In this document: piece by piece, positions 1 to 10,086 of the stretch
Position numbering within the stretch: the first letter of the stretch is position 1
Layout: each line of letters starts with the position of its first letter
Assembly (NCBI RefSeq): GCF_019049655.1
Contig: NZ_JAFMOX010000059.1
Span: 124,001-188,000, forward strand
Direction of reading: 5' to 3'
Length of the DNA: 64,000 bases
Source of the DNA: Rahnella rivi
Lineage (GTDB): Bacteria; Pseudomonadota; Gammaproteobacteria; Enterobacterales; Enterobacteriaceae
Made by a program: the position numbers and the translations under genes
Notes under the pieces: model-generated
Told to the model about the DNA's origin: nothing
Database searches by the model: none
Seen by the model: the letters and a program-made list of their open reading frames with translations, nothing else

Positions 1-381
1 GTCTACAATTTCTAAGTCACTAAAAACCATCAGTGGTTTATCAAACGTATCTCTTGCAGAGATATAAGAAAACAGTTTCTCAACTCGATCATGATTCCAA
101 TAGTCATCTTGGTCGGCTAAAAGGACATAGTTTGCACGAGTCGCACTGAGTGCACAGTTGAAATTGTTAACAACCCCTCCCTGCCTTTCAGTATTAATCA
201 GCTTTATTCGCGGATCTATTTTTTCGTATTTGTTAATAATGTCGAGTGTTTTGTCAGTTGATGCATCATCACTTATGTAGAGAGTCCATGAAGAGTATGT
301 TTGATTAATAATAGAAAGTATTTGCTCTTCAATATAAGACTCTCCATTATAGGTTGCCATAGCTATATCAACGTGAGACAT
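1..381 (-). CDS. Family 2 glycosyltransferase, N-terminal part (cut by window edge)
   Basis: The 127 codons visible here start at an ATG at 381-379 and run off the left edge. The protein begins with the GT-A nucleotide-sugar binding pattern: a hydrophobic strand ending in ATYNGE (residues 9-14), an ISDDAST loop with the two Asp at 38-39, and a DQDD metal/nucleotide motif at 90-93. Family 2 enzymes transfer a sugar from an NDP-sugar to a lipid-linked acceptor at the inner face of the membrane. The start overlaps the end of the flippase gene by 14 bp, so it is the next gene of the same polysaccharide operon. Low GC agrees with that. Donor and acceptor cannot be told from this fragment. Confidence 0.85.
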   Translation of the reverse strand, partial: MSHVDIAMATYNGESYIEEQILSIINQTYSSWTLYISDDASTDKTLDIINKYEKIDPRIKLINTERQGGVVNNFNCALSATRANYVLLADQDDYWNHDRVEKLFSYISARDTFDKPLMVFSDLEIVD

Positions 382-1618
382 ATTTCTTCCTAGACAAAAT
401 ATATAATGCAAAAAAATCCAAACTAACTCTTAAGGTCCAGGCAATTGCCGTCCCAATAAGCGAAAAATGGTTCGTAAGATAATACAGCGCTATTAAATAT
501 GGGACCAACTCACACATGTGAAGGGTAGCAGTAATTTTGGCGTACCCTGCTGCCTGAATTTTTGAAAATGGTATTTGCGCTAATGCGTTGAATATAAAGC
601 CGATTAAAAGGATTCTTAATATAGTAGCAGGTTCACCCGCATAAGCACTCCCCATCCAAACAGTCATAATAGTATTTGCGAAGACAAAACCTACAATGAC
701 TATAGGTAAACACGCCCCGAGCATAAGATAAAAGCTCAGCTTCTCAAGTTTGTTTTTATCAGCCGCCAGACTATTACTGCTCAACTTAGGAAACAATGCT
801 CTCGACAAGGCCGCAGGTATGTTTAAGAGTCTTGCCACAGCCTCAGATGGTGCCGTATAAAATGCAACTTTACTCGCACCTAAAACGTGAGAAATTACAA
901 AGCGATCGAAATAGACCATAATAGGACTAATAATATTACTGATAGTAATCCAACCACCAAACATAATTAGACGTCGCAATGTTTTATAATTGAAACGTAT
1001 ACCTGCACTGACAATGAATTTTTGCGCGAAAAAAAAGCTAATTGTTAGTGAGGCAATTCTACCGATTACCAAACCTAAAATTGCTGAATATAATGTATGA
1101 TTATAGTATGCAAATATTGCAGGGAGTATTGCAAGGGCTGAACTGGTTATAGTTCTCTGAATGTTTATATTAGCAAAGCGTTCCATCCCTTCCAGGGAGG
1201 CAAGCCAAATCTGATTTACCAAAAATACAGGCACTGCTATTGATAGTAATTTAAAAGATTTTTCAAAATTGCTAGTGAGATCATTCGAAACGTTTAGAAA
1301 ACCGGCTATTTTACCTACGGATAAAAATATTAATATAGCAGCAAATAGCCCAAGAATTGCTACGGTAATAGTTGCTGTCGATATTATATTTTTTCTTTCT
1401 TGCAAATCCTCTCTAAATATTGAGATTTCTCTAATCACTGCTCTTGTGAGACCAGCATCGAATATGCTTGCATATCCCACTACAGCAAACGCAAGGGTAA
1501 ATAAACCAAAACTCTCTGTTCCCAGCGTTCGAGCCAATATACCTAGACTAGGAATTGCTACTAATGTAGGGATAACAAAACCAGCTAGATTGTATATACT
1601 ATGTTTTATTAGGCTCAT
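368..1618 (-). CDS. wzx: Wzx-type polysaccharide flippase
   Basis: This is a 416-residue integral membrane protein of the MATE/MVF flippase group. It has about twelve to fourteen hydrophobic segments and the typical opening of Wzx proteins (short charged N-terminus, then a Pro-containing first helix and an ARTLG motif near residue 30). Wzx proteins flip undecaprenyl-diphosphate-linked O-units across the inner membrane. It lies between the dTDP-rhamnose genes and a glycosyltransferase on the same strand, as expected in an O-antigen cluster. The gene is distinctly AT-rich compared with the core genes further right, which is usual for serotype-specific genes moved by horizontal transfer. Substrate specificity is unknown. 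Confidence 0.85.
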   Translation of the reverse strand: MSLIKHSIYNLAGFVIPTLVAIPSLGILARTLGTESFGLFTLAFAVVGYASIFDAGLTRAVIREISIFREDLQERKNIISTATITVAILGLFAAILIFLSVGKIAGFLNVSNDLTSNFEKSFKLLSIAVPVFLVNQIWLASLEGMERFANINIQRTITSSALAILPAIFAYYNHTLYSAILGLVIGRIASLTISFFFAQKFIVSAGIRFNYKTLRRLIMFGGWITISNIISPIMVYFDRFVISHVLGASKVAFYTAPSEAVARLLNIPAALSRALFPKLSSNSLAADKNKLEKLSFYLMLGACLPIVIVGFVFANTIMTVWMGSAYAGEPATILRILLIGFIFNALAQIPFSKIQAAGYAKITATLHMCELVPYLIALYYLTNHFSLIGTAIAWTLRVSLDFFALYILSRKKYVSR

Positions 1619-1625
1619 ATCTGCC

Positions 1626-2186
1626 TTAAGAATTTACATTTTTTGTATTTATATCTGCAAATTTATTACCTAAGAGATCTTTTGAAGATAGCTCAGGTTT
1701 TGAATTTTCAATTGGCCATTCAATTGCTAGGGTTGAGTCATCCCAAGCGATGCATGATTCATCTTTTGGAGAATAGTAATCCGTCGTTTTATATAAAAAT
1801 TCTGTATTATCTTTAAGTGCATAAAAACCATGTGCAAAACCTTCAGGTATCCAAAGCTGACGTTTATTTTCAGCGGATAAGTAAACACCTACCCACTTCC
1901 CAAATGTCGGAGATGATTCCCTGATATCAACGGCAACGTCATATACCTCACCTTGCGCGCACCGAACAAGTTTACCTTGTGCATGCGGTGTACGCTGGTA
2001 ATGCAATCCTCTAAGCACACCCTTTGAAGATTTGGAATGGTTATCTTGGACAAAATTCACTTTACCACCAACGGCTTCTTCAAATATCTTCTGGTTAAAA
2101 CTTTCAAAGAAGAACCCACGGTCATCACCAAATACTTTTGGCTCGAAAATTAATACATCTGGAATTTCAGTTTTTATAACATTCAT
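1626..2186 (-). CDS. rfbC: dTDP-4-dehydrorhamnose 3,5-epimerase
   Basis: A 186-residue cupin enzyme of normal RmlC length, catalysing the third step of dTDP-L-rhamnose synthesis (epimerisation at C3 and C5 of the 4-keto sugar). The catalytic pair is visible: His62 in the RGLHYQ motif and Tyr132 in the FLYKTTDYY motif. The DNHSKSSKGVLRG stretch just before His62 is the family signature. It starts 3 bp after rfbA ends and ends 7 bp before wzx, so it is translated from the same operon mRNA. Confidence 0.97.
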   Translation of the reverse strand: MNVIKTEIPDVLIFEPKVFGDDRGFFFESFNQKIFEEAVGGKVNFVQDNHSKSSKGVLRGLHYQRTPHAQGKLVRCAQGEVYDVAVDIRESSPTFGKWVGVYLSAENKRQLWIPEGFAHGFYALKDNTEFLYKTTDYYSPKDESCIAWDDSTLAIEWPIENSKPELSSKDLLGNKFADINTKNVNS

Positions 2187-2189
2187 AAA

Positions 2190-3068
2190 TCAATGACCTT
2201 TGACCATTTTCAGCAAATATTGACCATAGTTATTTTTTGATAGTGGTTCGGCTAATACCCTAACCTGTTCAGCTGTTATGAAACCTTTGCGGAAAGCGAT
2301 TTCTTCGGGGCAAGCAACTTTCAGTCCTTGGCGCATTTCAATTGTTTGAATAAAGTTACTTGCCTCAATGAGGCTCTGATGTGTACCTGTATCCAACCAT
2401 GCATAGCCCCTGCCCATCATTGCAACCTGAAGTCGGCCTTCTTCCATATAGATACGATTGATATCGGTAATTTCATACTCACCACGCTTAGACGGTTTTA
2501 ATCCTTTTGCCATTTTAACAACGCTATTGTCATAAAAATATAAACCCGTAACTGCATAATTACTTTTAGGCTCTACAGGTTTCTCTTCTAAAGAGATGGC
2601 TACTCCTGCTTTATCAAACTCAACAACACCGTAGCGCTCAGGATCATGAACATGGTATGCAAATACCGTTGCACCAGACTTTTTAGCCACCGCTGTTTCT
2701 AATTGTTTTTGAAGATCATTCCCGTAGAAAATATTGTCACCAAGCACCAGCGCACAATCATCTTCACCAATAAACTCTTCACCAATTACAAAAGCCTGAG
2801 CCAGGCCATCCGGAGTTTCTTGAACTTTATATTGCAGGTTCAACCCCCACTGGCTACCGTCTCCCAGTAATTGTTCAAAACGAGGTGTATCCTGCGGGGT
2901 ACTAATAATTAATATATCTCGAATACCCGCCAGCATGAGTGTGCTGATCGGGTAATAAATCATAGGCTTGTCATAAATAGGTAAGAGTTGTTTACTCACT
3001 GCCATTGTTACAGGATATAAACGTGTGCCAGATCCGCCTGCGAGAATAATTCCTTTACGAGTGGTCAT
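2190..3068 (-). CDS. rfbA: Glucose-1-phosphate thymidylyltransferase
   Basis: A 292-residue nucleotidyltransferase of full RmlA length, making dTDP-glucose from dTTP and glucose-1-phosphate. The N-terminal [13 protein letters not shown] motif (residues 9-21) is the nucleotide-binding signature, followed by [16 protein letters not shown]. The later [10 protein letters not shown] motif carries the metal-binding Asp. It is the first enzyme of the rhamnose pathway but lies third in this rfb group (order rfbB, rfbD, rfbA, rfbC), which is the order commonly seen in enterobacterial O-antigen clusters. Confidence 0.97.
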   Translation of the reverse strand: MTTRKGIILAGGSGTRLYPVTMAVSKQLLPIYDKPMIYYPISTLMLAGIRDILIISTPQDTPRFEQLLGDGSQWGLNLQYKVQETPDGLAQAFVIGEEFIGEDDCALVLGDNIFYGNDLQKQLETAVAKKSGATVFAYHVHDPERYGVVEFDKAGVAISLEEKPVEPKSNYAVTGLYFYDNSVVKMAKGLKPSKRGEYEITDINRIYMEEGRLQVAMMGRGYAWLDTGTHQSLIEASNFIQTIEMRQGLKVACPEEIAFRKGFITAEQVRVLAEPLSKNNYGQYLLKMVKGH

Positions 3069-3116
3069 ATTAAGCTCTCAATTTTTTAATCTGCCGCTTG
3101 AGGCAGTACAATCATT

Positions 3117-4016
3117 TTATAGGCCTGAAGGTGTGAATAACTCTGCAAGCATGCGTTCAACGCCGATATCCCAGGATGGCAAGGTTAAATTAAAGGTGTG
3201 CTGGAATTTACGGTTATCGAGCCTGGAGTTATTTGGGCGCCGTGCGGGTGTTGGATACGCGCTTGTGGCAACAGGTAGCGTTTTCTTTAAGGCCAGTTTA
3301 AAGTCGTTATTCTGAGCTTCAGCAAAAACCAAATTAGCGTAGTCAAACCAGGTAGTTGAACCTGAAGCTACCAGATGGTAAAGACCCGCGACTTCAGGCT
3401 TGCTAAGCGCTGTTCTGATTGCATGAGCGGTACAATCGGCAAGCAGTTCTGCACCTGTAGGCGCGCCAAACTGATCATTGATGATTGACAGTTCTTCTCT
3501 GTCTTTAGCAAGTCGAAGCATAGTCTTAGCAAAGTTGTTGCCTTTACCGGCATACACCCAACTTGTACGAAAAATCAGATGTTTCGGGCAATACTTCTGA
3601 ACGGCCACTTCTCCGGCAAGTTTCGTCTCACCGTAAGTATTTAACGGCCCGGTTGCATCATCCTCAGTCCATGGGGTTACGCCATCACCAGGGAAAACGT
3701 AATCTGTGGAATAATGGACTAACCAAGCACCGATGGCAGCAGCCTCTTTTGCAATAGCTTCAACACTTGTTGCATTTAATAGCTGTGCGAAATCCCGTTC
3801 TGATTCCGCTTTATCAACAGCTGTATGGGCAGCTGCGTTGACTATCACATCAGGTTTAATTCGGCGAACTGTTTCTGCAACGCCTTCAGGATTACTGAAA
3901 TCTCCGCAATATTCTTGCGTATGTACGTCAAGCGCAATAACCTTTCCCAACGGTGCGAGTGCTCGCTGTAATTCCCAACCTACCTGACCCGTTTTACCGA
4001 ACAGAAGAATATTCAT
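3117..4016 (-). CDS. rfbD: dTDP-4-dehydrorhamnose reductase
   Basis: A 299-residue short-chain dehydrogenase that reduces the 4-keto sugar to dTDP-L-rhamnose with NAD(P)H. The N-terminal LFGKTGQVGWEL motif (residues 5-16) binds the cofactor. The catalytic elements are STDYVF at 103-108 and Tyr128/Lys132 in the YGETK motif. The start codon overlaps the last base of rfbB, so the two are translationally coupled. A 48 bp gap separates it from rfbA. Confidence 0.97.
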   Translation of the reverse strand: MNILLFGKTGQVGWELQRALAPLGKVIALDVHTQEYCGDFSNPEGVAETVRRIKPDVIVNAAAHTAVDKAESERDFAQLLNATSVEAIAKEAAAIGAWLVHYSTDYVFPGDGVTPWTEDDATGPLNTYGETKLAGEVAVQKYCPKHLIFRTSWVYAGKGNNFAKTMLRLAKDREELSIINDQFGAPTGAELLADCTAHAIRTALSKPEVAGLYHLVASGSTTWFDYANLVFAEAQNNDFKLALKKTLPVATSAYPTPARRPNNSRLDNRKFQHTFNLTLPSWDIGVERMLAELFTPSGL

Positions 4017-5101
4017 TATTTGCGCTCTCCATAATTCTGCTCAACCCAGGTCTTGTAGGCTCCGCTTTTTACGTTGTTCACCCACAACTTATTATCTAAG
4101 TACCACTGAACAGTTTTGCGGATACCGCTTTCAAAGGTTTCGACCGGTTTCCAGCCAAGTGCATGATTAATTTTCTCTGCATCAATCGCATAACGACGGT
4201 CATGACCCGGGCGGTCAGTCACATACGTGATCTGTTCGCGATAGGATTTTTCTTTAGGAACGAGTTCATCCAGCAGATCACAAATAGTCAGAACCACATC
4301 GAAGTTTTTCTTCTCATTATGTCCTCCGATATTGTATGTCTCGCCAACTTCGCCGTTAGTGACCACGGTATAAAGCGCGCGAGCATGATCCTCTACATAT
4401 AACCAGTCGCGAATCTGATCGCCCTTACCGTAAATCGGCAAACTCTTTCCTTCTAATGCATTTAAAATCACTAAAGGAATGAGTTTCTCCGGGAAATGAT
4501 ACGGCCCGTAGTTGTTAGAACAGTTGGTGACAATACAAGGGAGGCCATACGTGCGCTGCCAGGAGCGAACCAGATGATCGCTTGATGCCTTCGATGCTGA
4601 ATAAGGGCTGCTTGGTGCGTAAGGCGTTTTTTCAGTAAACAGAGGAAGTTTTTCCTCAGCATTCCACTCATCCGGATGAGGCAAGTCTCCATAAACTTCA
4701 TCGGTGGAGATATGATGAAAACGAAATGCCTCTTTTTTATTGCCCGTCAGTTGTGACCAATAAGCACGCGTCGCTTCAAGTAAGGTATAAGTCCCTACAA
4801 TATTGGTTTCAATAAATTCAGCCGGCCCCGTAATTGAACGGTCAACATGACTTTCGGCAGCCAGATGCATGACGGCATCAGGTTGGTGCACCGCAAAAAT
4901 CTGATCAATTGCCTCTTTATTGCAGATATCAGCCTGGACGAAAGCATAACGGTCATTTTGAGCGATCATGGAAACAGACTCAAGATTACCTGCGTAGGTC
5001 AGCTTATCGACATTAATCACGCTATCTTGAGTATTATTTATAATATGGCGAACTACCGCAGATCCTATGAACCCAGCACCACCTGTCACTAATATCTTCA
5101 T
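4016..5101 (-). CDS. rfbB: dTDP-glucose 4,6-dehydratase
   Basis: A 361-residue extended short-chain dehydrogenase of the RmlB type, turning dTDP-glucose into dTDP-4-keto-6-deoxyglucose. GGAGFIG at residues 7-13 is the NAD-binding glycine motif. Thr133-Asp134-Glu135 and Tyr167/Lys171 (YSASK) are the active-site residues known for the family. It is the first rfb gene after the wecA-like initiator, 54 bp downstream of it. A second copy (rffG) normally sits in the enterobacterial common antigen cluster, so this copy belongs to O-antigen synthesis by position. Confidence 0.97.
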   Translation of the reverse strand: MKILVTGGAGFIGSAVVRHIINNTQDSVINVDKLTYAGNLESVSMIAQNDRYAFVQADICNKEAIDQIFAVHQPDAVMHLAAESHVDRSITGPAEFIETNIVGTYTLLEATRAYWSQLTGNKKEAFRFHHISTDEVYGDLPHPDEWNAEEKLPLFTEKTPYAPSSPYSASKASSDHLVRSWQRTYGLPCIVTNCSNNYGPYHFPEKLIPLVILNALEGKSLPIYGKGDQIRDWLYVEDHARALYTVVTNGEVGETYNIGGHNEKKNFDVVLTICDLLDELVPKEKSYREQITYVTDRPGHDRRYAIDAEKINHALGWKPVETFESGIRKTVQWYLDNKLWVNNVKSGAYKTWVEQNYGERK

Positions 5102-5155
5102 TTAACTTTCTCTTTTTATCCATCTTAAATCTGAATTTTAAGTTTTAAAATATCG

Positions 5156-6196
5156 CTATGATCTATTATTTTCTTTAAGCGACCCTATCTTAGCCAGCTT
5201 ATTTATAAACAACACAAAAGCGCCAAAACAAGCAATAAACAAAATGAGAACACCAAGCTGGTTATAATTCATCATATCAGCGTAGATGCCTACTGCAGAG
5301 AATGATATTGCTATGGCCAATACAACACCTAACGCAGTTGAATGCGTAAAACCATATTTCAATAATATGTGGTGTAAATGCTCACGATCGGGTTTGAAGG
5401 GACTGTCACCTCGTCTGACCCTTGAAATCATAACGCGAATCATGTCCATCAAAGGAACAGCGATAATCCATAATGCTGTAACCGGATGCAATATGGCAGT
5501 TGTACCCTGCGTCGCAAGAATAATTAACCAGATTACGGTAAATCCAATTAATGTACTCCCGGCGTCTCCCATGAACACTTTAAATTTACGTCCCCACGGG
5601 ATACCAAGATTGAGAAGAATATAGGGTAAACAGGCGATGGTTAAACAAATACACCACTGTGCAAGTTCATATTTTCCATGTAAAGTGAAGGCGATACCTA
5701 AAGAGGCAAAGCTTACGCATGATAATGCCCCCAAAAGTCCATCAATACCGTCCACCATATTGAATGCATTAATTGCACACATAACAGCAAAAATAGTAAT
5801 CAGATATCCTAGTACGCCCAATCCAACAGCATATCCCAGGAATATATCGCCTAAAGAAGAAAGATGTAACCCACTGAACATCATAACAATAGCGACAAAA
5901 GCCTGGAGCAAAATTCGCGGCGTAACTGGCAAATCAAACCTGTCGTCCAATACACCAACAAATAACAGAAGACTCACACAGATAATGTAGTATTCAAAAT
6001 TTGGAAACCAATTTGGTTGTAAAAAAAACAACACCCAAATAGATATATATATTGAAACTCCGCCCACAAGAGGAATATGCCCGTTATGATGTTTCCTTGC
6101 ATTAGGTTTATCTACTAATCCTACGCGCCGGGCAACCCTACGGGCAACAAATAATGAAGCTAACGCACTAAAAAATATTATAATATATTCTTGCAT
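5156..6196 (-). CDS. wecA: WecA-like undecaprenyl-phosphate sugar-1-phosphate transferase
   Basis: A 346-residue polytopic enzyme of the WecA/MraY family that starts glycan assembly by moving N-acetylhexosamine-1-phosphate from a UDP-sugar to undecaprenyl phosphate in the inner membrane. Family motifs are all present: VGLVDKPNARK (26-35), the DD pair at 84-85, NMVDGIDG (146-153), the FMGDAGS motif with Asp211, and the C-terminal DREHLHH (270-276). It is the first gene after the JUMPstart element, so it is probably an O-antigen-specific initiator. The housekeeping wecA normally lies in the common-antigen cluster, which is outside this window. The start was taken as the ATG that opens directly into the first membrane helix. 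Confidence 0.88.
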   Translation of the reverse strand: MQEYIIIFFSALASLFVARRVARRVGLVDKPNARKHHNGHIPLVGGVSIYISIWVLFFLQPNWFPNFEYYIICVSLLLFVGVLDDRFDLPVTPRILLQAFVAIVMMFSGLHLSSLGDIFLGYAVGLGVLGYLITIFAVMCAINAFNMVDGIDGLLGALSCVSFASLGIAFTLHGKYELAQWCICLTIACLPYILLNLGIPWGRKFKVFMGDAGSTLIGFTVIWLIILATQGTTAILHPVTALWIIAVPLMDMIRVMISRVRRGDSPFKPDREHLHHILLKYGFTHSTALGVVLAIAISFSAVGIYADMMNYNQLGVLILFIACFGAFVLFINKLAKIGSLKENNRS

Positions 6197-6410
6197 GACC
6201 GCACCATGTTCAATAGATTAATGTTTTATACACCCTAAATATTATTAATATATGATAAATACTTATGAAACTTCATGAACGTAGTTTTTTAGCCATTTAA
6301 TAAATTTTGCTTCCGGTAAACTTACGACCTGAACAACCCTGTCGGTCTTGGTAATGGAGACAAAAACGAAGTAAATTTGTACTGCGGGCAAACAGTGTAC
6401 AGTAAAAATC

Positions 6411-6449
6411 CACGCTACCGCCCCTGGCTCTGAAGCTACCAATGTGCTT
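6411..6449 (-). promoter_or_regulatory. JUMPstart element with ops site for RfaH
   Basis: Read on the minus strand, these 39 bases match the JUMPstart consensus closely. They end in CCAGGGGCGGTAGCGTG, which contains the ops core GGCGGTAGCGTG at 6411-6422. Known role: RNA polymerase pauses at ops and recruits RfaH, which suppresses termination through long polysaccharide operons. The site lies about 215 bp before the wecA-like start, as usual for O-antigen clusters. This supports one RfaH-dependent transcript running leftwards through 1-6196. Confidence 0.93.
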
Positions 6450-7036
6450 ATTTTGATAACAAACTAAATATCAAACACTTATAAGAGTACCATCTTCCAC
6501 TCTTACTAACCAGGGAACCTCCCCTGACTGACTTAATCGGTAATTTTTATCCTAAACGTATGCGATAGCAAGACCTAATCATCTTAAAAGACATCGCGAT
6601 AATCTTCAGAACACATTGATTTTGTTTAAAAACGTAACCGGTTAGCGCTGTAGACAAATCGGTTAATAACAGTCACTCTACTTTTCCATCGCTAATTCAG
6701 TAATATATAAACTTCAGAGTTGCCATAATATGATTTTCAGCCACGGTTTAATGTTGATTTATGTTTGTGCACATAGCCTAGCTCAATACTCTGATTAACG
6801 CAGCCTAAACACACCTATTTTGTGAATAAATGCCTGTTTAAACAACAACATTGTACAGATAACGTACTGTAGGTAATCGATGCATAAATGCTTCGGTCAT
6901 GATTACTTTATAATAGGATTTCGATTAATAAATAAGTGACTGCTTGCCTATTTTTCAGGCATAAAGAAGTAAATCACTCTTTCATAGAAGTCTTTTTAGC
7001 TGTGCGGTCATGTTCACAAGCAGGATCTCTTCGCTC
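6450..7036. other. AT-rich leader/promoter region of the polysaccharide operon
   Basis: About 590 bases without a supported gene. The stretch is AT-rich and must hold the promoter for the leftward polysaccharide operon, because JUMPstart lies in its transcribed leader. Several TATAAT-like words occur (for example 6909-6914 on the plus strand), but none has a convincing -35 partner, so no promoter is called. Confidence 0.5.
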
Positions 7037-7066
7037 ATAAAAAAGCACCATAAAAATGGTGCTTTC
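7037..7066 (-). terminator. Rho-independent terminator of galU
   Basis: A 10-bp perfect stem (7042-7051 with 7056-7065, arms AAAGCACCAT and ATGGTGCTTT) with a 4-base loop. On the minus strand it is followed by a T-rich run. It lies just after the galU stop and should separate galU from the polysaccharide operon. Confidence 0.9.
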
Positions 7067-7087
7067 AGAACCACAAAAGTCAGTAGA

Positions 7088-7975
7088 TTACTCGCCAGCA
7101 AACTCTTTAAGCCAGGCTTTGAAAGCGTCACCTTGTGAGTTATGGCGCACGCCGTACTCCACAAAGGCTTTCATGTAACCCAGCTTATCGCCACAGTCAT
7201 GTGAACGACCGGTCATAGTGAAAGCTTCAACGGTCTTTTTTTTCATCAACAGTGCAATAGCATCTGTCAGCTGAATTTCGTTACCTGCGCCGTAAGGTGT
7301 GATCGCCAGCAGCGGCCAGATATCTTCGGAGAAAACATAACGTCCTACTACTGCCAGGTTGGATGGCGCATCTTTACGCTCTGGCTTTTCAACGATTGCC
7401 GTCATTGGTGTGCTTTTACCTGGCTCACCCTCAACGCCGTTACAATCGACAACGCCATATTTAGAAACGTCTTCTTCCGGCACTTCTTCAACCATAACCT
7501 GACTGTTACCGGTTTCTTTAAAACGGGTCAGCATAGCGGCAAGGTTATCTTTGCGCAGATCGCTGGTGGAATCATCCATCAGAACGTCTGGCAGGATAAC
7601 TGCGAAAGGTGAATTACCAATCAATGGCTTGGCGCACAGAACAGCATGACCCAGACCTTTGGATTGCCCCTGACGCACGTTCATGATGGTCACACCTTTA
7701 GGACAGATGGACTGCACCTCTTCCAGCAACTGACGCTTGACGCGTGTTTCCAGCATGCTTTCCAGTTCAAATGAGGTATCGAAGTGGTTTTCGATCGCAT
7801 TTTTGGAGGAATGCGTAACCAAAATAATTTCTTTGATGCCCGCTGCAGCACATTCATTAACGATGTACTGGATTAAAGGCTTATCGACGATAGGCAGCAT
7901 TTCTTTTGGAATGGCTTTCGTCGCTGGCAACATGCGTGTGCCCAGACCGGCAACAGGGATAACAGCTTTTAACAT
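7088..7975 (-). CDS. galU: UTP-glucose-1-phosphate uridylyltransferase (GalU/GalF type)
   Basis: A 295-residue sugar nucleotidyltransferase that makes UDP-glucose. The [19 protein letters not shown] motif (residues 10-28) keeps the Thr-Arg seen in active GalU. Escherichia GalF, a weakly active paralog, has Met-His at these positions. The rest of the chain also reads closer to GalU, for example ILPDVLMDD and [12 protein letters not shown]. Its position next to the O-antigen cluster is the one usually held by galF, so annotators may call it galF. By sequence I expect an active enzyme feeding UDP-sugar supply for surface polysaccharides. It is transcribed as a single gene with its own terminator. 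Confidence 0.88.
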   Translation of the reverse strand: MLKAVIPVAGLGTRMLPATKAIPKEMLPIVDKPLIQYIVNECAAAGIKEIILVTHSSKNAIENHFDTSFELESMLETRVKRQLLEEVQSICPKGVTIMNVRQGQSKGLGHAVLCAKPLIGNSPFAVILPDVLMDDSTSDLRKDNLAAMLTRFKETGNSQVMVEEVPEEDVSKYGVVDCNGVEGEPGKSTPMTAIVEKPERKDAPSNLAVVGRYVFSEDIWPLLAITPYGAGNEIQLTDAIALLMKKKTVEAFTMTGRSHDCGDKLGYMKAFVEYGVRHNSQGDAFKAWLKEFAGE

Positions 7976-8437
7976 TGTAAAGGATACTCCTTGAAACCTA
8001 TTGTGTGTAAATTCAGTCAGTTAGCACCAAAGTAAGTCAGGTAGTTCACCAGGCTGAAAATGTAAATGCAAACTTATTACCCAGCACGATATTTTCTTCC
8101 GTGAGTATAGACCCTGTGATGTCATTTAGGAGACCGTACTGCTCACCCGGAACATCAAATACATATTCTGTATATGTGATTACGATACCAGTAAGCAGCA
8201 CCAAACGGTAAGCCTAAGACACAAAATTAGGAATGTTGAACCTGTTCGGCGGTTTTATCATCACAATTTGCTGCATTCCAAATCATTTGGTTTAACCACT
8301 CTAACTTAGCGGTCCCTGATGTGCCAATCCTCCCATCAGGCAGGGTACCCCACTGTTTTAGATTTGAATTTTCCTCCTCTGGCGCCCATTATTCAACGTG
8401 CGGCAACCGCCGTGTGACTAAAGGTGAAAAAAGTAAT
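7976..8437. other. Divergent intergenic region galU/yegH
   Basis: These 462 bases must hold the promoters of galU (leftwards) and yegH (rightwards). No open frame here has support. The only striking element is a 13-base palindrome CCAAATCATTTGG at 8278-8290, which could be a binding site. No regulator can be named. Confidence 0.4.
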
Positions 8438-10027
8438 ATGGAATGGATCGCCGATCCGTCGATTTGGGCCGGGCTGGCTACCCTGGTAGTACTCGAAATT
8501 GTTCTGGGCATAGACAATCTCATTTTTATCGCCATTCTTGCGGAAAAACTTCCTCGTCAGCAACGCGACAAGGCGCGTGTCACCGGGCTTTTACTGGCAT
8601 TAGTGATGCGGTTACTGTTGCTGGCCTCGATCTCCTGGCTGTCTACACTCACCCGCCCTCTTCTGACGGTGCTGGGCCATGCATTCAGTGCCAGAGACAT
8701 GATCATGCTGACCGGCGGTGTGTTCCTGCTGTTCAAAGCCACGATGGAGTTAAATGAGCGGCTTGAAGGGAAAGACGAAGAGCAAACTCAGCAACATAGT
8801 GGGGCAAAATTCTGGCCCGTTGTCGCGCAAATTGTTGTGCTCGATGCCGTCTTCTCGCTGGACTCGGTCATCACGGCCGTCGGGATGGTCGATCACCTCG
8901 CCGTGATGATGGTTGCGGTATGTATCGCCATGGGTCTGATGTTGCTGGCAAGCCGTCCGCTGACGCGCTTTGTTAATGCGCATCCGACTATTGTGATTTT
9001 GTGCCTTAGCTTCCTGCTGATGATCGGGTTCAGTCTGGTTGCGGAAGGCTTCGGCTATGCGATCCCTAAGGGCTATCTTTACGCTGCAATTGGTTTTTCG
9101 GTGATCATTGAAGGCCTGAACCAACTGGCACAGTTTAACCGTCGACGTTTTTTGTCCTCTCGCCGTTCATTGCGTGAACGCACTGCCGAGACGGTTCTGC
9201 GTGTTCTGCGCGGTAAGCATGAAGAAGCGGAACTGGATGCACATTCCTCGGGCATGATTGCCGACAGCGCAAATGAAGAGGATGCGATTTTCAATCAGCA
9301 GGAACGTCACATGATTGAACGCGTTCTGGGGCTCGGACAGCGCACCGTCAGCAGCGTGATGACCTCACGCCATGATGTTGATAACCTGGAGCTTAACGAC
9401 CCGGTTGACGTGTTAACGCAGCAAATTGCCAACAATCAGCACACGCGTATTCTGGTGACAGAAGACAGCTCAACAGATGAACCGCTGGGCGTGGTTCACG
9501 TGGTTGATCTGCTGAAACAGCAATTGTTACAAAATGAACTCGACCTTAAAGCGCTGATTCGTCAACCGCTGATCTTCCCCGAACAACTTTCTTTGCTGAT
9601 GGCCCTCGAACAGTTCCGTCAGGCCAAAACGCACTTTGCTTTCGTGGTCGATGAATTCGGTTCCGTTGAAGGCATTGTGACGCTGACGGATGTGATGGAA
9701 ACTATCGCCGGGAACCTGCCGGAGTCGGATGAAACCCCTGACGCACGTCATGACATTCAGCAACTGGAAGACGGCACCTGGATCGCCAACGGCTATATGC
9801 CGCTTGAAGATTTGGTGATGTATATCGCCCTGCCGGTTGACGAGAAACGTGAATACCATACGCTGGCGGGGCTGCTGATGGAGCATACGCAAAGCATCCC
9901 GCAGGTGGGCGCACAGATCACAATCTATGATTATTTGTTCGAACCACTGGAAGTCAGCAGTCACCGGATCCTGAAAGTGAAAATCACATCACTGAAGCCG
10001 CAAAACGACAACGACTACGAAGTTTAA
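8438..10027 (+). CDS. yegH: TerC-family membrane protein with CBS and CorC-like domains (YegH)
   Basis: A 529-residue protein closely resembling Escherichia YegH. Residues 1-240 form a TerC-type membrane domain of about seven helices, opening with [13 protein letters not shown] and including the acidic motif [11 protein letters not shown] paired CBS module follows (about 300-430, with the MTSRHDV motif) and then a CorC/HlyC-type domain to the end. TerC-like and CorC-like proteins are linked to metal-ion handling, but the exact role of YegH is not established. The frame is open upstream to 8321, but the ATG at 8438 has an AAGGTG ribosome binding site and matches the family N-terminus. A terminator follows immediately. 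Confidence 0.93.
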   Translation: MEWIADPSIWAGLATLVVLEIVLGIDNLIFIAILAEKLPRQQRDKARVTGLLLALVMRLLLLASISWLSTLTRPLLTVLGHAFSARDMIMLTGGVFLLFKATMELNERLEGKDEEQTQQHSGAKFWPVVAQIVVLDAVFSLDSVITAVGMVDHLAVMMVAVCIAMGLMLLASRPLTRFVNAHPTIVILCLSFLLMIGFSLVAEGFGYAIPKGYLYAAIGFSVIIEGLNQLAQFNRRRFLSSRRSLRERTAETVLRVLRGKHEEAELDAHSSGMIADSANEEDAIFNQQERHMIERVLGLGQRTVSSVMTSRHDVDNLELNDPVDVLTQQIANNQHTRILVTEDSSTDEPLGVVHVVDLLKQQLLQNELDLKALIRQPLIFPEQLSLLMALEQFRQAKTHFAFVVDEFGSVEGIVTLTDVMETIAGNLPESDETPDARHDIQQLEDGTWIANGYMPLEDLVMYIALPVDEKREYHTLAGLLMEHTQSIPQVGAQITIYDYLFEPLEVSSHRILKVKITSLKPQNDNDYEV

Positions 10028-10034
10028 TCATTGT

Positions 10035-10075
10035 TGAAAAAAAAACGGGTGCCCTGTTAAGGCACCCGTTTTTTA
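10035..10075. terminator. Bidirectional terminator between yegH and asmA
   Basis: A 9-bp perfect stem (ACGGGTGCC at 10045-10053 with GGCACCCGT at 10061-10069), with an A-run on the left and a T-run on the right. It can end both yegH (plus) and asmA (minus), whose stop codons face each other here. Confidence 0.92.
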
Positions 10076-10086
10076 TTCGTAAGACA

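Noticed and set aside
6909..6914. TATAAT word on the plus strand between galU and the polysaccharide operon
   Set aside because: No -35 element at a suitable distance and no rightward gene follows it before galU, which is on the other strand.
8321..8437. N-terminal extension of yegH
   Set aside because: The 39 added residues are unlike the family, which begins at MEWIADPS. The ATG at 8438 has its own ribosome binding site.
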